64,000 nucleotides of DNA from contig CM072161.1 in assembly GCA_036850595.1 (NCBI GenBank), forward strand, positions 18,433,812 to 18,497,811, written 5' to 3'. This document shows, piece after piece, positions 1 through 10,990 of this stretch. Source of the DNA: Rhyacichthys aspro (taxonomy: Eukaryota; Chordata; Actinopteri; Gobiiformes; Rhyacichthyidae). The translations under genes were made by a program, and so were the position numbers. Each line of letters begins with the position of its first letter. Position 1 is the stretch's first letter. Below the pieces are notes generated by a model. The model saw only the letters and a program-made list of their open reading frames with translations, did no database searches and was not told the origin of the DNA.

Positions 1-187
1 AAGGATTTTCAGTCCATTAAATTTCCATATTTCCAAAAGAGGGAAAAGGAAGAACCCAGTTTCTCAGTCTTCGTTCAAAGGTGCCCTACAGCTATGAACT
101 TAAAAATATTACTTTCCTGTGTCAAAACTGTTTGCACGGTTCATTAAAGAGTGATTTAGTTTGTTTTTTTTGTTTTTTTTACAAATC

Positions 188-193
188 TTTATT
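188..193 (-). terminator. poly(A) signal of TIM gene 1
   Basis: TTTATT on the plus strand reads AATAAA on the minus strand, about 100 bp past the stop codon at 291. A run of A on the plus strand (about 199-217) lies just upstream of it on the transcript. Confidence 0.55.
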
Positions 194-290
194 CTGTAAA
201 AAAAAAAAAAAAAAAAAGTACAAAAGGATGACAAACACCAGCAGAAAGGAAATGATCAGCATATGTATAAAGGAAATGATAAAGTAAGGT

Positions 291-2420
291 TCAGTCCAGA
301 GTGTAGATGTTTTCTTGAACGGGACGTCTCATTCTGATCTCGTAGATGATGTGGCGAGGCTCGTCTGGAGAAAAACTGCAGCAACATCATATAATAAAGT
401 ATGACAAAGATAAAGAGTCTGAAGTTCGTCTTAACCAGTTTAAAAAATCAATGAGGTGAACTTACCATCCAGACTTTAACCCTTTTCCACCTGAACAGAG
501 GGAGAAACTATTTTAGAAATCAACTACAAGTACAACTGAAACGCAAACAAAATATGAATAAATGTCGTCTCACGTCTCAAAGCCACAAAGAGACCGACTG
601 CTGCTAAAATGAAGAGAACACTGAGCGACAGAGACAGAACGGGGACATTTATCTGAAGAGACAGAGATGGGACCGGCTCCTCCACCTGAAACAAAACAAA
701 ACATAATCTTAAACACAGTTACCACAAGAGATCAATGAGCTGTTTAAATGATGTTTTTCTTTGGTTGTGTTAATGTTAATGTTCTGCAGTGAGATGTTGC
801 TCACGTTGATGGGCTCAGATCGAAGCAGCGTTGAGTTCTTCAGAATCTCCAGCTGAGACGACAGCACTGCTCTCCAGTTCACTACCACACAGAACAAAAA
901 CTTCATTTCCAACTCTTCAGCTCCTCACACTCCTCTTTCTTTGTCTTATTAATATGGAGTAACACATTTCACATTAATTTAGAGTAACGTTTACCTGTGG
1001 AAGTGGCTTCATCTGGTGCTCCCTCTGTTGTTGTTGTCGTCGTTGTAGTTATAATCGTAGTAGTTGTTGTTGTGGTTGTTGTAGTTGGACTGGTGCCTGG
1101 GGCTAAAACACAAACACGATTAAACCACTTTTGAAAGAAATATTAAGAACCCGAACATTTACTGGAAATCTTTAACAGAGAAGTCATTTGCAGGTTGACC
1201 TTTGACGACCCTCAGGTTCATGATGACCTTCTTGTCGTTGAAGAGGCCGTTGATGTCCACTCTGCAGCAGTATGGCCCGCTGTCCGATCGACGCACGTCC
1301 ACAATGTCCAGGTCCATCTCCCCGTCCAGGACGTCCCCGGTCAGACGGTACCGGTCTGACACCTGCAGCAGAAGAGAGTTTAGTCCTGGTTTACATCAAA
1401 CTGGAAAAGGTTATTAAACTATTTCCAAATAAAATGGAGTGCATTGTTCTGCAGTCAGTCTTTCAGGAGTGGACATCCTTCTGATTTGTTTAGTGAGAGT
1501 GAAATCTAAAAATAAAAATGTGCTGAGAGGTAAACGGATAGACAATGTTAATTACAGGTGAATTTAATCTCAGAGGAGACTTGAGTGGAATTTGAGTTTT
1601 TTAGTATCTCTTTTTGGTGCTCCAAATGACTCCATCGTTCAACTGGAGGACCATAGTCTGTCCAGAATAAACACCAAGTTCAAGTAAAAGCACAAACTGT
1701 TCAAGAAGAACAGTTTTGTCAAATGTCCAGTCTTTACCTATTTTCTCAGTTTTAAAAAAGTTAAGAAATTGTGTGAAAATTATTGTCTGTAATAAGTTTA
1801 CAGAGTCAAACCTTGGAGATGACTCCGTTCTGGTCGGTCTGGACCAGGATGTTACTGCACCAGAAGGTCCCACAGTCTCTGCCCCAACAGACCCGGCTCA
1901 GACCGAACCTCTGCACACTGTACTGACAGGACAGAGAGGCCACGCCCCCTTCAGTGACCCGGTAACACCTCACACCTTTAAACAGACAGAGTAGCCACGC
2001 CCCCCTTATTACTTATTAATTAAACCTCAGAAAACTTAATAGATCAGTTTTTCTGAAGACAGAGGGGATGGTTCTGTTCAGTCTGTGAAACCCACAAAGG
2101 AAATTGATATTGTGCTGCAAAAATAAAATCATCAAACCAAGACTGAACAAGGTCTAAAGCAAGGCTAAAACATTAACTTCAAATCAAAAATAAACTAGAA
2201 CTAATCCAGGCCTAAATCAAATATGAGCTAAAACTAAACCAGGACTAAACTTCTCGTGATGACGATCAATCCAATTCAATCAAAAACAGTCTGTATTTTC
2301 TCTTTTAAAGTAACAGCAGTTCTACTTCAGGTTCTGGAGAGTTCACCCACCTCGAGCTGATGTCAGGACCAGGACCAGGACAAGGCTGAAGACTCGGGTC
2401 TGGGTCCACGCGGAGTCCAT
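291..2420 (-). CDS. TIM-family (HAVCR/TIMD4-like) type I membrane receptor, gene 1
   Basis: Eight coding exons (complement): 2351-2420, 1812-1975, 1200-1362, 995-1102, 805-881, 574-685, 466-490, 291-375. All junctions are GT-AG and the total is 804 nt (267 residues plus stop). In order: a signal peptide starting MDSAWTQ; an IgV domain with the TIM signature CWGRDC, FWCSN, then TDQNG and YCCRV; a threonine-rich mucin stalk (995-1102, runs of ACA/ACT codons); a spacer exon; one membrane helix (around VPVLSLSLSVLFILAAVGLF); and a short tail with tyrosines in HIIYEI and ENIYTLD. TIM proteins bind phosphatidylserine or other ligands on immune cells. The six TIM cysteines are present. The FG loop reads LFND instead of WFND, so classical phosphatidylserine insertion may be weakened. 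The IgV domain is split by an intron (1363-1811) that gene 2 lacks. The family call is firm; which mammalian TIM it corresponds to is open (the ENIYT tail and loop resemble TIM-3). Confidence 0.88.
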
Positions 2421-3540
2421 CCTGAGTCCGACCACAGATTGTAGTTTTAGTGTTTGAGACGAGATACAAGTGACTCCAGAGACAAAACAAAGAGGAGGAG
2501 CTCCGGGACACACTGAGGCTCTGTGTTCACAAAGATCATTTAAATACTACTGTAGTCCGGGTCTAGTCCTGGTCTAGTCCTGATTTAGTCCTGGTCTAGT
2601 CAACATAAAACATACTATACATATTAGATTTTGAACATTAATTATTTGACAAGACATTAACTGTAGTTTCTGTGTAATGCTAACACTGATACCACAAAAA
2701 CAATAAAGACATCTCTGGACTTTGGTTTTACTCTTTGTTTAAGACTTGGTTCAGTCCCAGATTCAGTCACTGTACTTTCCTTAAATGGCCCTGATTCCTG
2801 TGAAACACCTGGAGCTCTTTAGTTCTTGATTTAGTTCTGTCTGCCTGGATTAGCTTTATATACTGTTTTTACCCAGGGGACTCTAAGTGCTAAACGACAG
2901 TTCCTCTTTAATTCCACATCACTCTGTCACATTATAAACCGCTCTGATGGTGTTTTCAGTGACGGAGGAAGCCCCACAGACAATACCCCTCTGTTTCTTT
3001 GACTCTCTCTGAGGCTGTGGAGACGTCGCTCATTCACAGTGAACTCATTCAGTTTAATATCAGACTCTTTTTTTTGTGCAGTTTTTATGTAACGGCTGTG
3101 AGAGACTGACTGAGGTTTGATGGACTCTTACAAACTGGAGCTTTTTTTGTGTGCTTCAGTACGAAAGCAAATCAATTGGAGCTGAAACAGTCTTTTTACT
3201 AAATGCAAGTTTTCAATTTTCAAATTTTCAATTCAACTTGAGAATTTTAGCTCATTTTAGAAACATTACTAAACCTGAGTACATATTTTGGCAACTAAAT
3301 TCACTTTTGCAAACAATATATTGCTAAATTCAACTTCAAATTTAATTGGCAACTGACTGTTTTCATGCAGTTGCTCTTTGTCCAATTAGCCTATTAAAAT
3401 GAAGCAGCGATGCTATATTTCTAATCAATGAATTTATAAATATACATTTCCAATAAATAAGTAATCTATTGTAAGTTTTAAGTAATAGGTAATCGATTTT
3501 AGTTCAAACCAGAAGAGGGCACTGCAGACTCTATACAAGG
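2421..3540. other. spacer between TIM gene 1 and pgap2 (divergent)
   Basis: No ORF or exon is supported here. Just upstream of the TIM start there is a short block of the TAGTCCTGG motif (about 2555-2600); the rest is AT-rich unique-looking sequence. It must contain the TIM gene 1 promoter, but I recognise no clear TATA box. Confidence 0.5.
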
Positions 3541-3847
3541 AAAGCGGCTTTTATTGTGAAGGGGTCATTTCCGGTGCCGCTGGCTTGACGTGGATTTCAA
3601 AGCTAATAAGAATTATATCAAAGTTTTATAAAGTCAAAACTGTAAATGCTGTCAGCGACTAGATGATGCTGTAGAGTCATTTGTAACACCTTTTATTAAA
3701 CTGTTTTCTCAAGTTAAATCCGCCAATATTGCCTCAATGTGTGAAAATGTGAGAATGTAGCTCCAGAGGCTAACCTGAGCTAATCCGAGCTAACAGGTGT
3801 AGCTTCAGCAGACAAAGTGGATAAATGAAGAGGATAAACTGCTAAAG
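3541..3847 (+). promoter_or_regulatory. pgap2: pgap2 promoter and first non-coding exon
   Basis: A strong donor (CTAAAG|GTGAGA) ends at 3847, and the pgap2 coding exon begins directly after an acceptor at 4458, so a 5' UTR exon upstream is needed. The sequence around 3560-3600 carries an ETS-like TTCCGG and is more GC-rich than its flanks. The transcription start is not determined, so the left edge is approximate. Confidence 0.5.
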
Positions 3848-4459
3848 GTGAGATTATACCTGTCAGAAAACCCCTTACTGTTGCCACTGTGGTTTTAGAT
3901 GACGTTTTTGTATTTGTATTTGTTTATTTCACTTTAAAGCAAATGGTTAGAGTTGTTGTACAAGAAGTTCAAAACTACATAATGTGGCTGATATGCTGGT
4001 GAATTACATTACAAACCTGTTTCATTAACCTCTATCTATCTGGCTTTTTGGCTTAGGCTAGACAAGCTTAAAGGGCTAAACATATCTGGTAGTGCTTCAG
4101 ATACAGACACATACAGATAAAGTGGAGAGGGGTTCTCAAACTTTGGGATTTTTGTGTCAGTCTAAGGGTTGTTTTAATTTAAAAAATCTAACCATGAAAA
4201 TTATTCTTTGGTGTTTAAACTAATAGCTTAGATATTGTACAGCTTAGCTCTGGCTTTAGTCCTGGTTTAGTTCTCATTTAATGGTAATTCTCCAACTCCA
4301 GTATTTTTGGCAAGAAAATCTAACATATTAGAATTTGTTGCAAACATCTTGTGTAGAAACTCTTAATAACTGTTAATCCTAAATATATTCAGATAGATAA
4401 TTGGACCCATCATATGTTACTGTACCGTGTGTGATGTGGTCCTGTCTGTTCCTATCAGG

Positions 4460-6899
4460 ATGCTGCAGGGGCCGTACGGTGGTCTGGAGCGGGACCGGCC
4501 CCTCGTTCGGCTCCCGTTCACACATTTCGTAGTGGGGACCGTGATGCTGCCTTTTGGGGGCCTCCTCGTCTGTCTGACCATCTCCCTGCTGTATCACTAT
4601 GAGGACGCCACCTACACCCACTGCAAGGTTTACTCTGTTTCCATCAGGAAGCTTTTGCCACTAGATGTTCATAAAAATAGAGCTAGTATACTTTCTTTCT
4701 CTTTATAAAAACCCCCGTCTCTGTCTCAGGTGAGGAACTACCTGCCGTCCATCAGCGCTGCCATCAGCCGAGTTCCCGAGCGCTACATCTGGCGCGGTTT
4801 CATCGGGCTCCATTCAGCTCCGCGGTTCCTTGTCTCTGTGGCCTACTTTAACTTCTACTACGCCCGTTTCTCCAGCCGCCTGCCGGAGCTGCTGCTGAGC
4901 GCGCTCACTCTGCTCAGCAGTCTGACCGAGAACACCGGGCTCCTGCTGCTCACCTACGTCAGCTCCACAGAGACCTACAGTGAGTGATGGCTCTGAGTTT
5001 AATCACAACTGAAGGATGTTTGTCATGTTGTTCAGCTTTTGCAAATTCAAAGTTGTTAGTAACAATTTAGATTTTGTCAAAAGTTAGAGGGTGTGACGAT
5101 ATATCGGATTGTTAACGGATTGTTTAGCTCTTGATGCTTTATCGTAATAGATATTGTGTTTTATTCCTGTGTTGAAGGGCTGTTGAGGATATAAGCATGT
5201 GGGAGTTATGAGCAGAAGAGGGACTAAGTAGAAACTAAAGTATGTGATAGAAATTGGTTCATTTTAGACAAATTACATCAAATTGACACATTAATGCAAG
5301 TACATTTTTAGTTAAACTGGGCAGTCTTCCTACTATCTTTTCAAAGATATCATTATTAATTCTAAATTAATGTCTGTAGAATTGCTATATTGTAATATTA
5401 TTATGAACAGTGTACCATATGAACAGTCATATCATGTGGTAGACAACCCAAGTCAAAGTTATATGCAAGATTTTCCATTTCATTTATTCAACAAACGTGT
5501 GTTTCTAAACAAAATGAAGGAAGTATCTACAAATCAACCGCCCACTGTCTGTATTTCACCATGTTTCTCAGTTTCTCATCAGTTCAAACAGTCAGAAAAG
5601 CAGAAGCAGTTCTGTCACTGAGGGACAGTTCAGAACTGGAGCTATGATGCATTCACTGACAATAAACAACTGGAACAACTTTAAGAAAAGAGAAAATAGA
5701 TTTTAGTCGAGCAGAGGCTGTCAGCCCTCCGTGTAGCCATAGCAACAGTAAATGGCATCTGTTGAAACCAAACTGAAATCTGTTAGCTGATTAACAAGAC
5801 TATATCCTGAACGATGATGATATTCTTTTAATTAAAGTCACTGAATGTTAATATAGATGTTTAGGGCAGGTGTGTCCAGACCGTTTTCAAAGAGAGCCAA
5901 GTTTGATAATGGGAAAATGTTCAAGATTTACATTTTTACAAAACCATAAAAATGCAGTTTTATGAGCAATTTGAAGAGTGATCAATTCTTGTAATGACTT
6001 CCTATACTTTTGTTTTTATTATTAATGTTTGAAAATATATAAACATTGACCTGAGTCTGAGACTTTGTAAAGGAGTCTTGTGTTTGTCTTTGCAGCGATC
6101 CATAAAAACGGCTTCATCGCGTTCATCTCCAGTTCGCTGCTGCACATGCTCTTCACCTGTCGACTGTGGCACGTGATCCAGAGACACTCGCTCAGCTCCG
6201 AGGTAACACTGCCCCCTACTGGTCAACCAGAACATTAAACCTTTCTTTCCACCTTTCATTTCTATAACAGTAAACTAGGACTAGACCTGGACTAAACAAA
6301 GACTAAACCTGTGCTGTTGAAGCATTAGATTAAACCCAGACTAAACCAGGACTAGATTAAACCAGATCTTAGCCAGGGCTAAATCAGGACTAAACAAGCA
6401 CTTAACAGGTCTAAGGCACATCTAGACTGTTTCCTGTTATTTGAATAAAAGCACAAACACCAGTCCATTAACTATTGTGTTTATCTCCTGTCACTTCCTC
6501 TCTCGACAGGAAGTGACATCATACCGCTGGAAGGTGCGTCTCTTCCTGTTTAACATCGGCTGCTGTCTCTGTGCGGCGTACTTCTTCAGACGCCACAACA
6601 AGTTCTGCGAGCACGGAGGTGAGCCCCGCAGACTGTACCTGCTTTAGGATCAGAGGCCACAGAGCTCTGCAGGACGTCCCGCACAAGTCCCAGAAGTCTA
6701 AACTTTAGATCAGCCTTTACCATGCAACAGGGAGATTATGTTTGACTCGTGTTTTTGTCTCTGTGCAGTTTACACGGCCTTCGCTCTGTTCGAATACCTG
6801 GTGGTCTTCTCCAACATGGCCTTTCACATGACGGCCTTCTGGGACTTCGGCAGCAAAGAGGTGATGGTGGCTACTCCTCCCGAAGACAAACGCTACTGA
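4460..6899 (+). CDS. pgap2: PGAP2, post-GPI-attachment-to-proteins factor 2 (FRAG1 family)
   Basis: Five coding exons: 4460-4627, 4730-4979, 6096-6202, 6510-6618, 6769-6899, all GT-AG, total 765 nt (254 residues), the length of human PGAP2. PGAP2 is a multi-pass Golgi/ER membrane protein needed for fatty-acid remodelling (re-acylation) of GPI anchors. Diagnostic stretches are LVRLPFT near the N-terminus, NYLPSISAAI, FIGLHSAPRFLV, LTYVSSTE, FIAFISSSLLHML, and the C-terminal NMAFHMTAFWDFG followed by PPEDKRY (human PEEKRF). Several hydrophobic segments of about 20 residues alternate with short loops. The start is the first ATG after the acceptor at 4458 and aligns with the human N-terminus. It lies head to head with TIM gene 1 and converges with rhog. 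Confidence 0.95.
5733..5746 (+). promoter_or_regulatory. RFX X-box-like site in pgap2 intron 2
   Basis: GTAGCCATAGCAAC fits the palindromic RFX consensus GTNRCC-N-RGYAAC at both half-sites. It lies in the intron between coding exons 2 and 3. Function is inferred from the motif only. Confidence 0.4.
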
Positions 6900-7106
6900 A
6901 AATCACCAAGAAAGTCTCCCGCAGAAGTGAAATGATACTAAAACTCAGCACAAAGACGACCCCTGAAGACAAATGCTACTGAAAAATACCAAAAAATCAC
7001 CAGAGAAGCCAAAGCACAACACTGCCCCTGACTCTAAATGGACCAATCTAAGTTTTTTTAGAGACAGACTGACTCTTTATGATGTTTTTTATTTAGTTTA
7101 TGTTGA

Positions 7107-7123
7107 AATAAAAGCAAAATAAA
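7107..7123 (+). terminator. pgap2: two overlapping-range poly(A) signals of pgap2
   Basis: AATAAA occurs at 7107-7112 and again at 7118-7123, about 210 bp past the pgap2 stop codon, in a context fitting a short 3' UTR. Confidence 0.7.
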
Positions 7124-7393
7124 GCTTGGTTCAAAGCTCACTGTGGGACCTTTTGTAGTTGGATCAAATGCAAACTAGAGTGCAGAGGTAAAATTTTGAA
7201 TGTGGTCATATTTAAAGGTGTGAAGAGGAAAGAAGTAATAAACGGAAGTGGTTAAGTTTCGAATAGAAGTCATTGACAGATTCACATAAAGCAACATGTT
7301 TTTTTATATAAAAGTGAAGAGAGACAAGAAAAGTGAGCCCTGATACTTCACATTTAATAAAAGCAAAAAAACACTGCTGATTCAGAGCAATTT

Positions 7394-7399
7394 TTTATT
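7394..7399 (-). terminator. rhog: poly(A) signal of rhog
   Basis: TTTATT on the plus strand is AATAAA for rhog, about 425 bp past its stop codon. It faces the pgap2 signal about 270 bp away, so the two genes are tail to tail. Confidence 0.55.
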
Positions 7400-7487
7400 G
7401 AGATGACGTTAAATACATATAATAGGTTAAACATTTAACATAAAGATGACCACATTTTCCTCTGAAAACAGTTTAATCCTGGTTTAG

Positions 7488-7695
7488 TCACAAGCCTGGG
7501 TTATTCCATAAAATGAGCTCGATAAGTTAGACTTGAAACAGGGGAGTCTGGTCTAAACCTGTTCCATAAAGACCGGTGAGGATCAGATCCAGACTAACAG
7601 CCTCAGACTAAATGAGCCGAGCTTTAGCAGAAACTGAAGTCGAGGCTCAAAGAGAAACTACAGCCTCCTCCAACATCCCTGATTTACAAGTGTTA
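7488..7695. repeat. interspersed element family R1, copy 1
   Basis: Shares blocks such as TTCCATAAAGACC, CAGACTAAATGAGCC and CCTCCTCCAACATCCCT with diverged copies at about 26948-27110 and 61290-61525. It lies in the rhog 3' UTR. I do not recognise the family. The copy near 61.3 kb is followed by an inverted ATTCCATAAAA-like arm, which hints at a palindromic non-autonomous DNA element. Confidence 0.55.
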
Positions 7696-7821
7696 TCAAA
7701 GAGTCTGATTCTCTAAAAGGTTTGGGCTAAACCTGACCTTAAACCTACCCCACAGCTGGTCTGAGCCAGAACCAGGACTAAACCAGGTCTAAACCCGGTC
7801 TTTGGTGTTCTCTGTGCGGTG

Positions 7822-9294
7822 CTAGAGCAGGCTGCAGTGCTTCCTTCCGGGCGGGGGCTGGGGGTTGAGGAAGGCGCGTACGGCCTCGGTGAAGACCTCC
7901 TTGATCCCTTCCTGGTTCAGAGCGGAGCACTCCAGGTACCGGATGGCCTGGATCTGTTTGGCCAGGCTCACGCCGCTCTGATGGGACACGGGGGTGGAGT
8001 TCGCCTCCTTCAGCTTCTTCTGGGTCTCAGGGTCCTCACGCAGGTCACTCTTAGTCCCCACCAGAAGGATGGGCACGCCCGGGCAGTGGTGGGTCACCTG
8101 AAAGACCAGACAAAGACTACATCTGACATTGGATTAAACTAGGACTAAACCAAATCAGGATATAAACCAGGTTATGTGTGCTTTTAACGATAAATCTTGG
8201 ACAAATATAACTTCAAGGTTCCTAAAAGCAGAACTCTTTAAACTAATACTATCTAGAGTCACTAAGGTCTGATAGTTTGTCTAACTGATTTCTGTGGCCT
8301 AGTATAATAATAGTATAGTTTTTTGGGGTTTAGGAGAAAGTCATTCACTGTTATTACTGTATATTACCAAAGGGCAGCATGTATAACACAAATGGTATGG
8401 GTCCTATTGTGCATAAATAATAATAATACATTGGATTAATATAGTGCTTGAGACAACTTCAAATCTCAAGACATCTGCATGTAAGTCAAGACAGAAAACA
8501 AAGTGATACCCAAAAACTAAACTCATCAATCAAAAACCAGAAATAAAGAAGGAAATAAACTAGAATTTAACAAAGACCAATCAGGTCAGAACTAAAGACA
8601 AGGACCAAGACATGAGCAAACCTAATTAAAACGGAGCCAAAAGCAGGACTAAATCCAAGACCACACATGAAATAAATCAGACCTTAACATAAACTAAAAC
8701 CAGATCTAAACCAGGACTAAACATGGATTAGCTCAGACCTCTGGGTGCCACTTGTGCAGGACGTTCTGGTAAGAGGCGGGGCTGGAGATGGAGAAGCAGA
8801 TGATGAAGACGTTGGTCTGAGGATACGACAAAGTCCGGAGCCGGTCGTACTCTTCCTGTCCCGCCGTATCCCAGAGGTTCAGGCTGAGAATCCGACTGTC
8901 CACCGTCACCTGAAGAAGAACAGGGTTTACGAGGATCCGAACAGGATTTGAGTTAGACTTGAACAGGTTTTAGATGGTATTTTAACAGATTTTAGTTAGA
9001 TTTGAATAGTTTTTTAGTTTGGTTTTATCTTTAGTTCTGATTTAGTCCTGGTCTAGACCTGGATTTGCTCCAACCTGTCTGCTGCAGTTGTAGAACAATC
9101 TGGGGATATATTTAGTCCTGTTCAGTCCTGGTTCAGTCCCGGTCTAGACCTGGTTTTGCTCGGACCTGGCTGCTGTAGTTGTCGAACACTGTGGGGATGT
9201 ATTCTCGGGGGAAGGCTCCGGTCGTGTATGAAATGAGGAGACAGGTCTTTCCCACTGCCCCATCTCCCACCACCACACACTTTATGGTCTGCAT
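7822..9294 (-). CDS. rhog: RhoG, Rac-subfamily Rho GTPase
   Basis: Three coding exons (complement): 9166-9294, 8739-8909, 7822-8097; total 576 nt, 191 residues, exactly the length of human RHOG. The P-loop is GDGAVGKT, switch I YIPTVFDNY, switch II DTAGQEEYDRLRTLSYPQ, then TKSD (guanine binding), ECSAL, and the C-terminal CAAX box CSLL, predicting geranylgeranylation. The segment HKWHPEVTHHCPGVPILLVG is RhoG-like rather than Rac1. RhoG signals through ELMO/DOCK to Rac in migration, engulfment and macropinocytosis at the plasma membrane. Splice junctions are CAG|GTCCGA to TTCAG|GTG and GAG|GTCTGA to TTCAG|GTG, both phase 0. Mammalian RHOG has, to my knowledge, an uninterrupted coding exon, so both coding introns are unusual. 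Position beside pgap2 and stim1 confirms orthology. Confidence 0.95.
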
Positions 9295-9360
9295 CACGTG
9301 ACCCCTGACCCCGTGATGACCTCTGAGTGACCTCTGACTCTGCGCTTGCCTTTCTGTGAC
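9166..9360 (-). other. rhog: rhog exon carrying the start codon, with its 5' UTR part
   Basis: An acceptor (TTTTTTCAG) precedes 9360, and 66 nt of 5' UTR lead to the ATG at 9294. An upstream in-frame open stretch exists but is intronic beyond 9360. The chosen ATG gives the canonical MQTIKCVVVGDG start of the Rac/RhoG family. Confidence 0.8.
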
Positions 9361-9419
9361 CTGAAAAAAGAGACAAGACACAAGCTCATGTAAGTATTCT
9401 CCATGACTGTAGTGTGTGG

Positions 9420-9615
9420 ATTTAAACAAGTTAAAGTTGGATTTGTACAGTTTTATTTGGAATCAAGGAGGTTTTATTTGGTTTTGAACAGGTTTTAAAC
9501 AAGTTTTAGTTGGATTTGTACAGATTTTAATTTGATTTAAACAGATTTTAGTTGGTTTTGAACAAGTTTTAGTTAAATTTGAACAGGTTTTAGTTGCATT
9601 TGAACAGGTTTTAGT
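9420..9615 (-). repeat. 21-bp repeat family B in rhog intron
   Basis: Diverged tandem copies of a unit close to TTTTAGTTGGATTTGAACAGG. The same unit appears in opposite orientation in the stim1 intron at about 25075-25360, with partial copies around 8940-9010 and 24765-24790. Confidence 0.7.
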
Positions 9616-10004
9616 TATTTATATATATTTTCTTATGCACTGTAGTTAGACTCACATGAAACTCTCGTGTGGAGCTAGTTTTAGTTTCTCAGAGTCATTC
9701 ACCTTTTTACACTCTGTGTTTACTTCCTTTTATCGGCTTGAGGTTATTTAAAGGTTTAAAAACAGAAGTGGGACTAAAAATGGAGGAATAAAAGCCTGAG
9801 AAACAAGAAGAAACTATCTGAATATTCATCAATTAAAATGAGTGATGGGAAAAAAACGAGAACAAAACAAGAATAAACTGGGACTTAAGCAACGTATTTT
9901 TTTCCAACAACAAAGCTAGTAGTTATTAGCAACGAATTTTACAGATTTTAAACAGAATATGCAATGTACAGCTCTTGCTTCATGAATTTAAATTAATTTA
10001 AATT

Positions 10005-10070
10005 TAGAGGTGCCTCAGTGGCTCACCTGGTGCATACCACATATTCCAGGGACCTGGGACTGATTATTGA
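10005..10070 (+). repeat. possible SINE head (tRNA-like A box)
   Basis: TGGCTCACCTGG resembles a pol III A box, followed about 35 bp later by a degenerate GGACCTGGGACTGATT where a B box would be expected. The similarity is short; this may be chance. Confidence 0.3.
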
Positions 10071-10215
10071 ACCAGACCGTCCCATACTGACCCGTACCAT
10101 CCCGTACCCTCCCTCCTTGTGACTCAACATTTGAACAAACACTATTTTTACCCACATTTAATCACAATTATATCTCCCACATCTGAAGGATATTAATAAG
10201 TGAATGAATCCTTAC

Positions 10216-10310
10216 CTGGTTTGATTTTTCTCGTTGAATCCAACTGGTTCTTTTCCAGAAAAGTCTCTCACAGGTCGTTCAAAGGCGGATGGTCCTTTCC
10301 CATAATGCAC
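10216..10310 (-). other. rhog: rhog non-coding exon 2
   Basis: On the minus strand an acceptor (TCTCCAG) precedes 10310 and a donor (CCAG|GTAAGG) follows 10216. The 95-bp exon has no ATG-led frame continuing into rhog. It begins with GTGCATTATGGGAAA, whose complement TTTCCCATAATGCAC resembles a ZNF143-type site. Confidence 0.6.
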
Positions 10311-10429
10311 CTGGAGACAGAGGCTGATTTGTTTTTATGGAAATGACAGCTTCAGGAAACGGTCCCTAAACAAAACAGGCTCCATTTGAATTTTAGTCTG
10401 AAACAGGTTTGAGGTTGGACTTGACCAGG

Positions 10430-10990
10430 ACCAAACCAGAACTAGACCAGGACCAAACCTGGACTAGAACATCACCAAACCAGAATTAGACCAGGACCAG
10501 ACCAGGGTAAAACCAGGACCAGACCAGGGTAAAACCAGGAAGGAGTAGAAGGACTACAGCCAAGAATAAACACAGTAATAAACCAGGACTAAACCAATAT
10601 TTAACCAAGACTAAAACCAGGTCTAAACATGTTCTGAACCTAGGCCTATAAAGATCTAAACCAGGGCTAAACCCAGGACCAACCAGGTCTAAACCCAGGA
10701 CTAAACCAGGTCTAAACCCAGGACTCAACCAGGTCTAAACCCAGGACTCAACCAGGTCTAAACTCAGGACTAAACCAATATTTAACCAAGACTAAAACCA
10801 GGTCTAAACATGTTCTGAACCTAGGCCTATAAAGATCTAAACCAGGGCTAAACTAGAACTAAAGCTAAACTAAACCAGAACTAACCAGGACATTAGGACT
10901 CAACCAGGTCTAAACCCAGGACTCAACCAGGTCTAAACCCAGGACTCAACCAGGTCTAAACCCAGGACTAAACCAGGTCTAAACCAGGAC
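10430..10990. repeat. CCAGGACTAAAC array with a ~181-bp duplication
   Basis: The block consists mostly of 11-12 bp units of ACCAGGACTAA and ACCAGGTCTAA in rhog 5' UTR intron 1. A segment of about 90 bp (from about 10582) containing CTAGGCCTATAAAGATC recurs about 181 bp downstream almost unchanged, showing a recent higher-order tandem duplication. Confidence 0.85.

Noticed and set aside
5370..5621. 83-codon ORF in pgap2 intron 2
   Set aside because: AT-rich, no domain, no conserved splice context; PGAP2 is complete without it.
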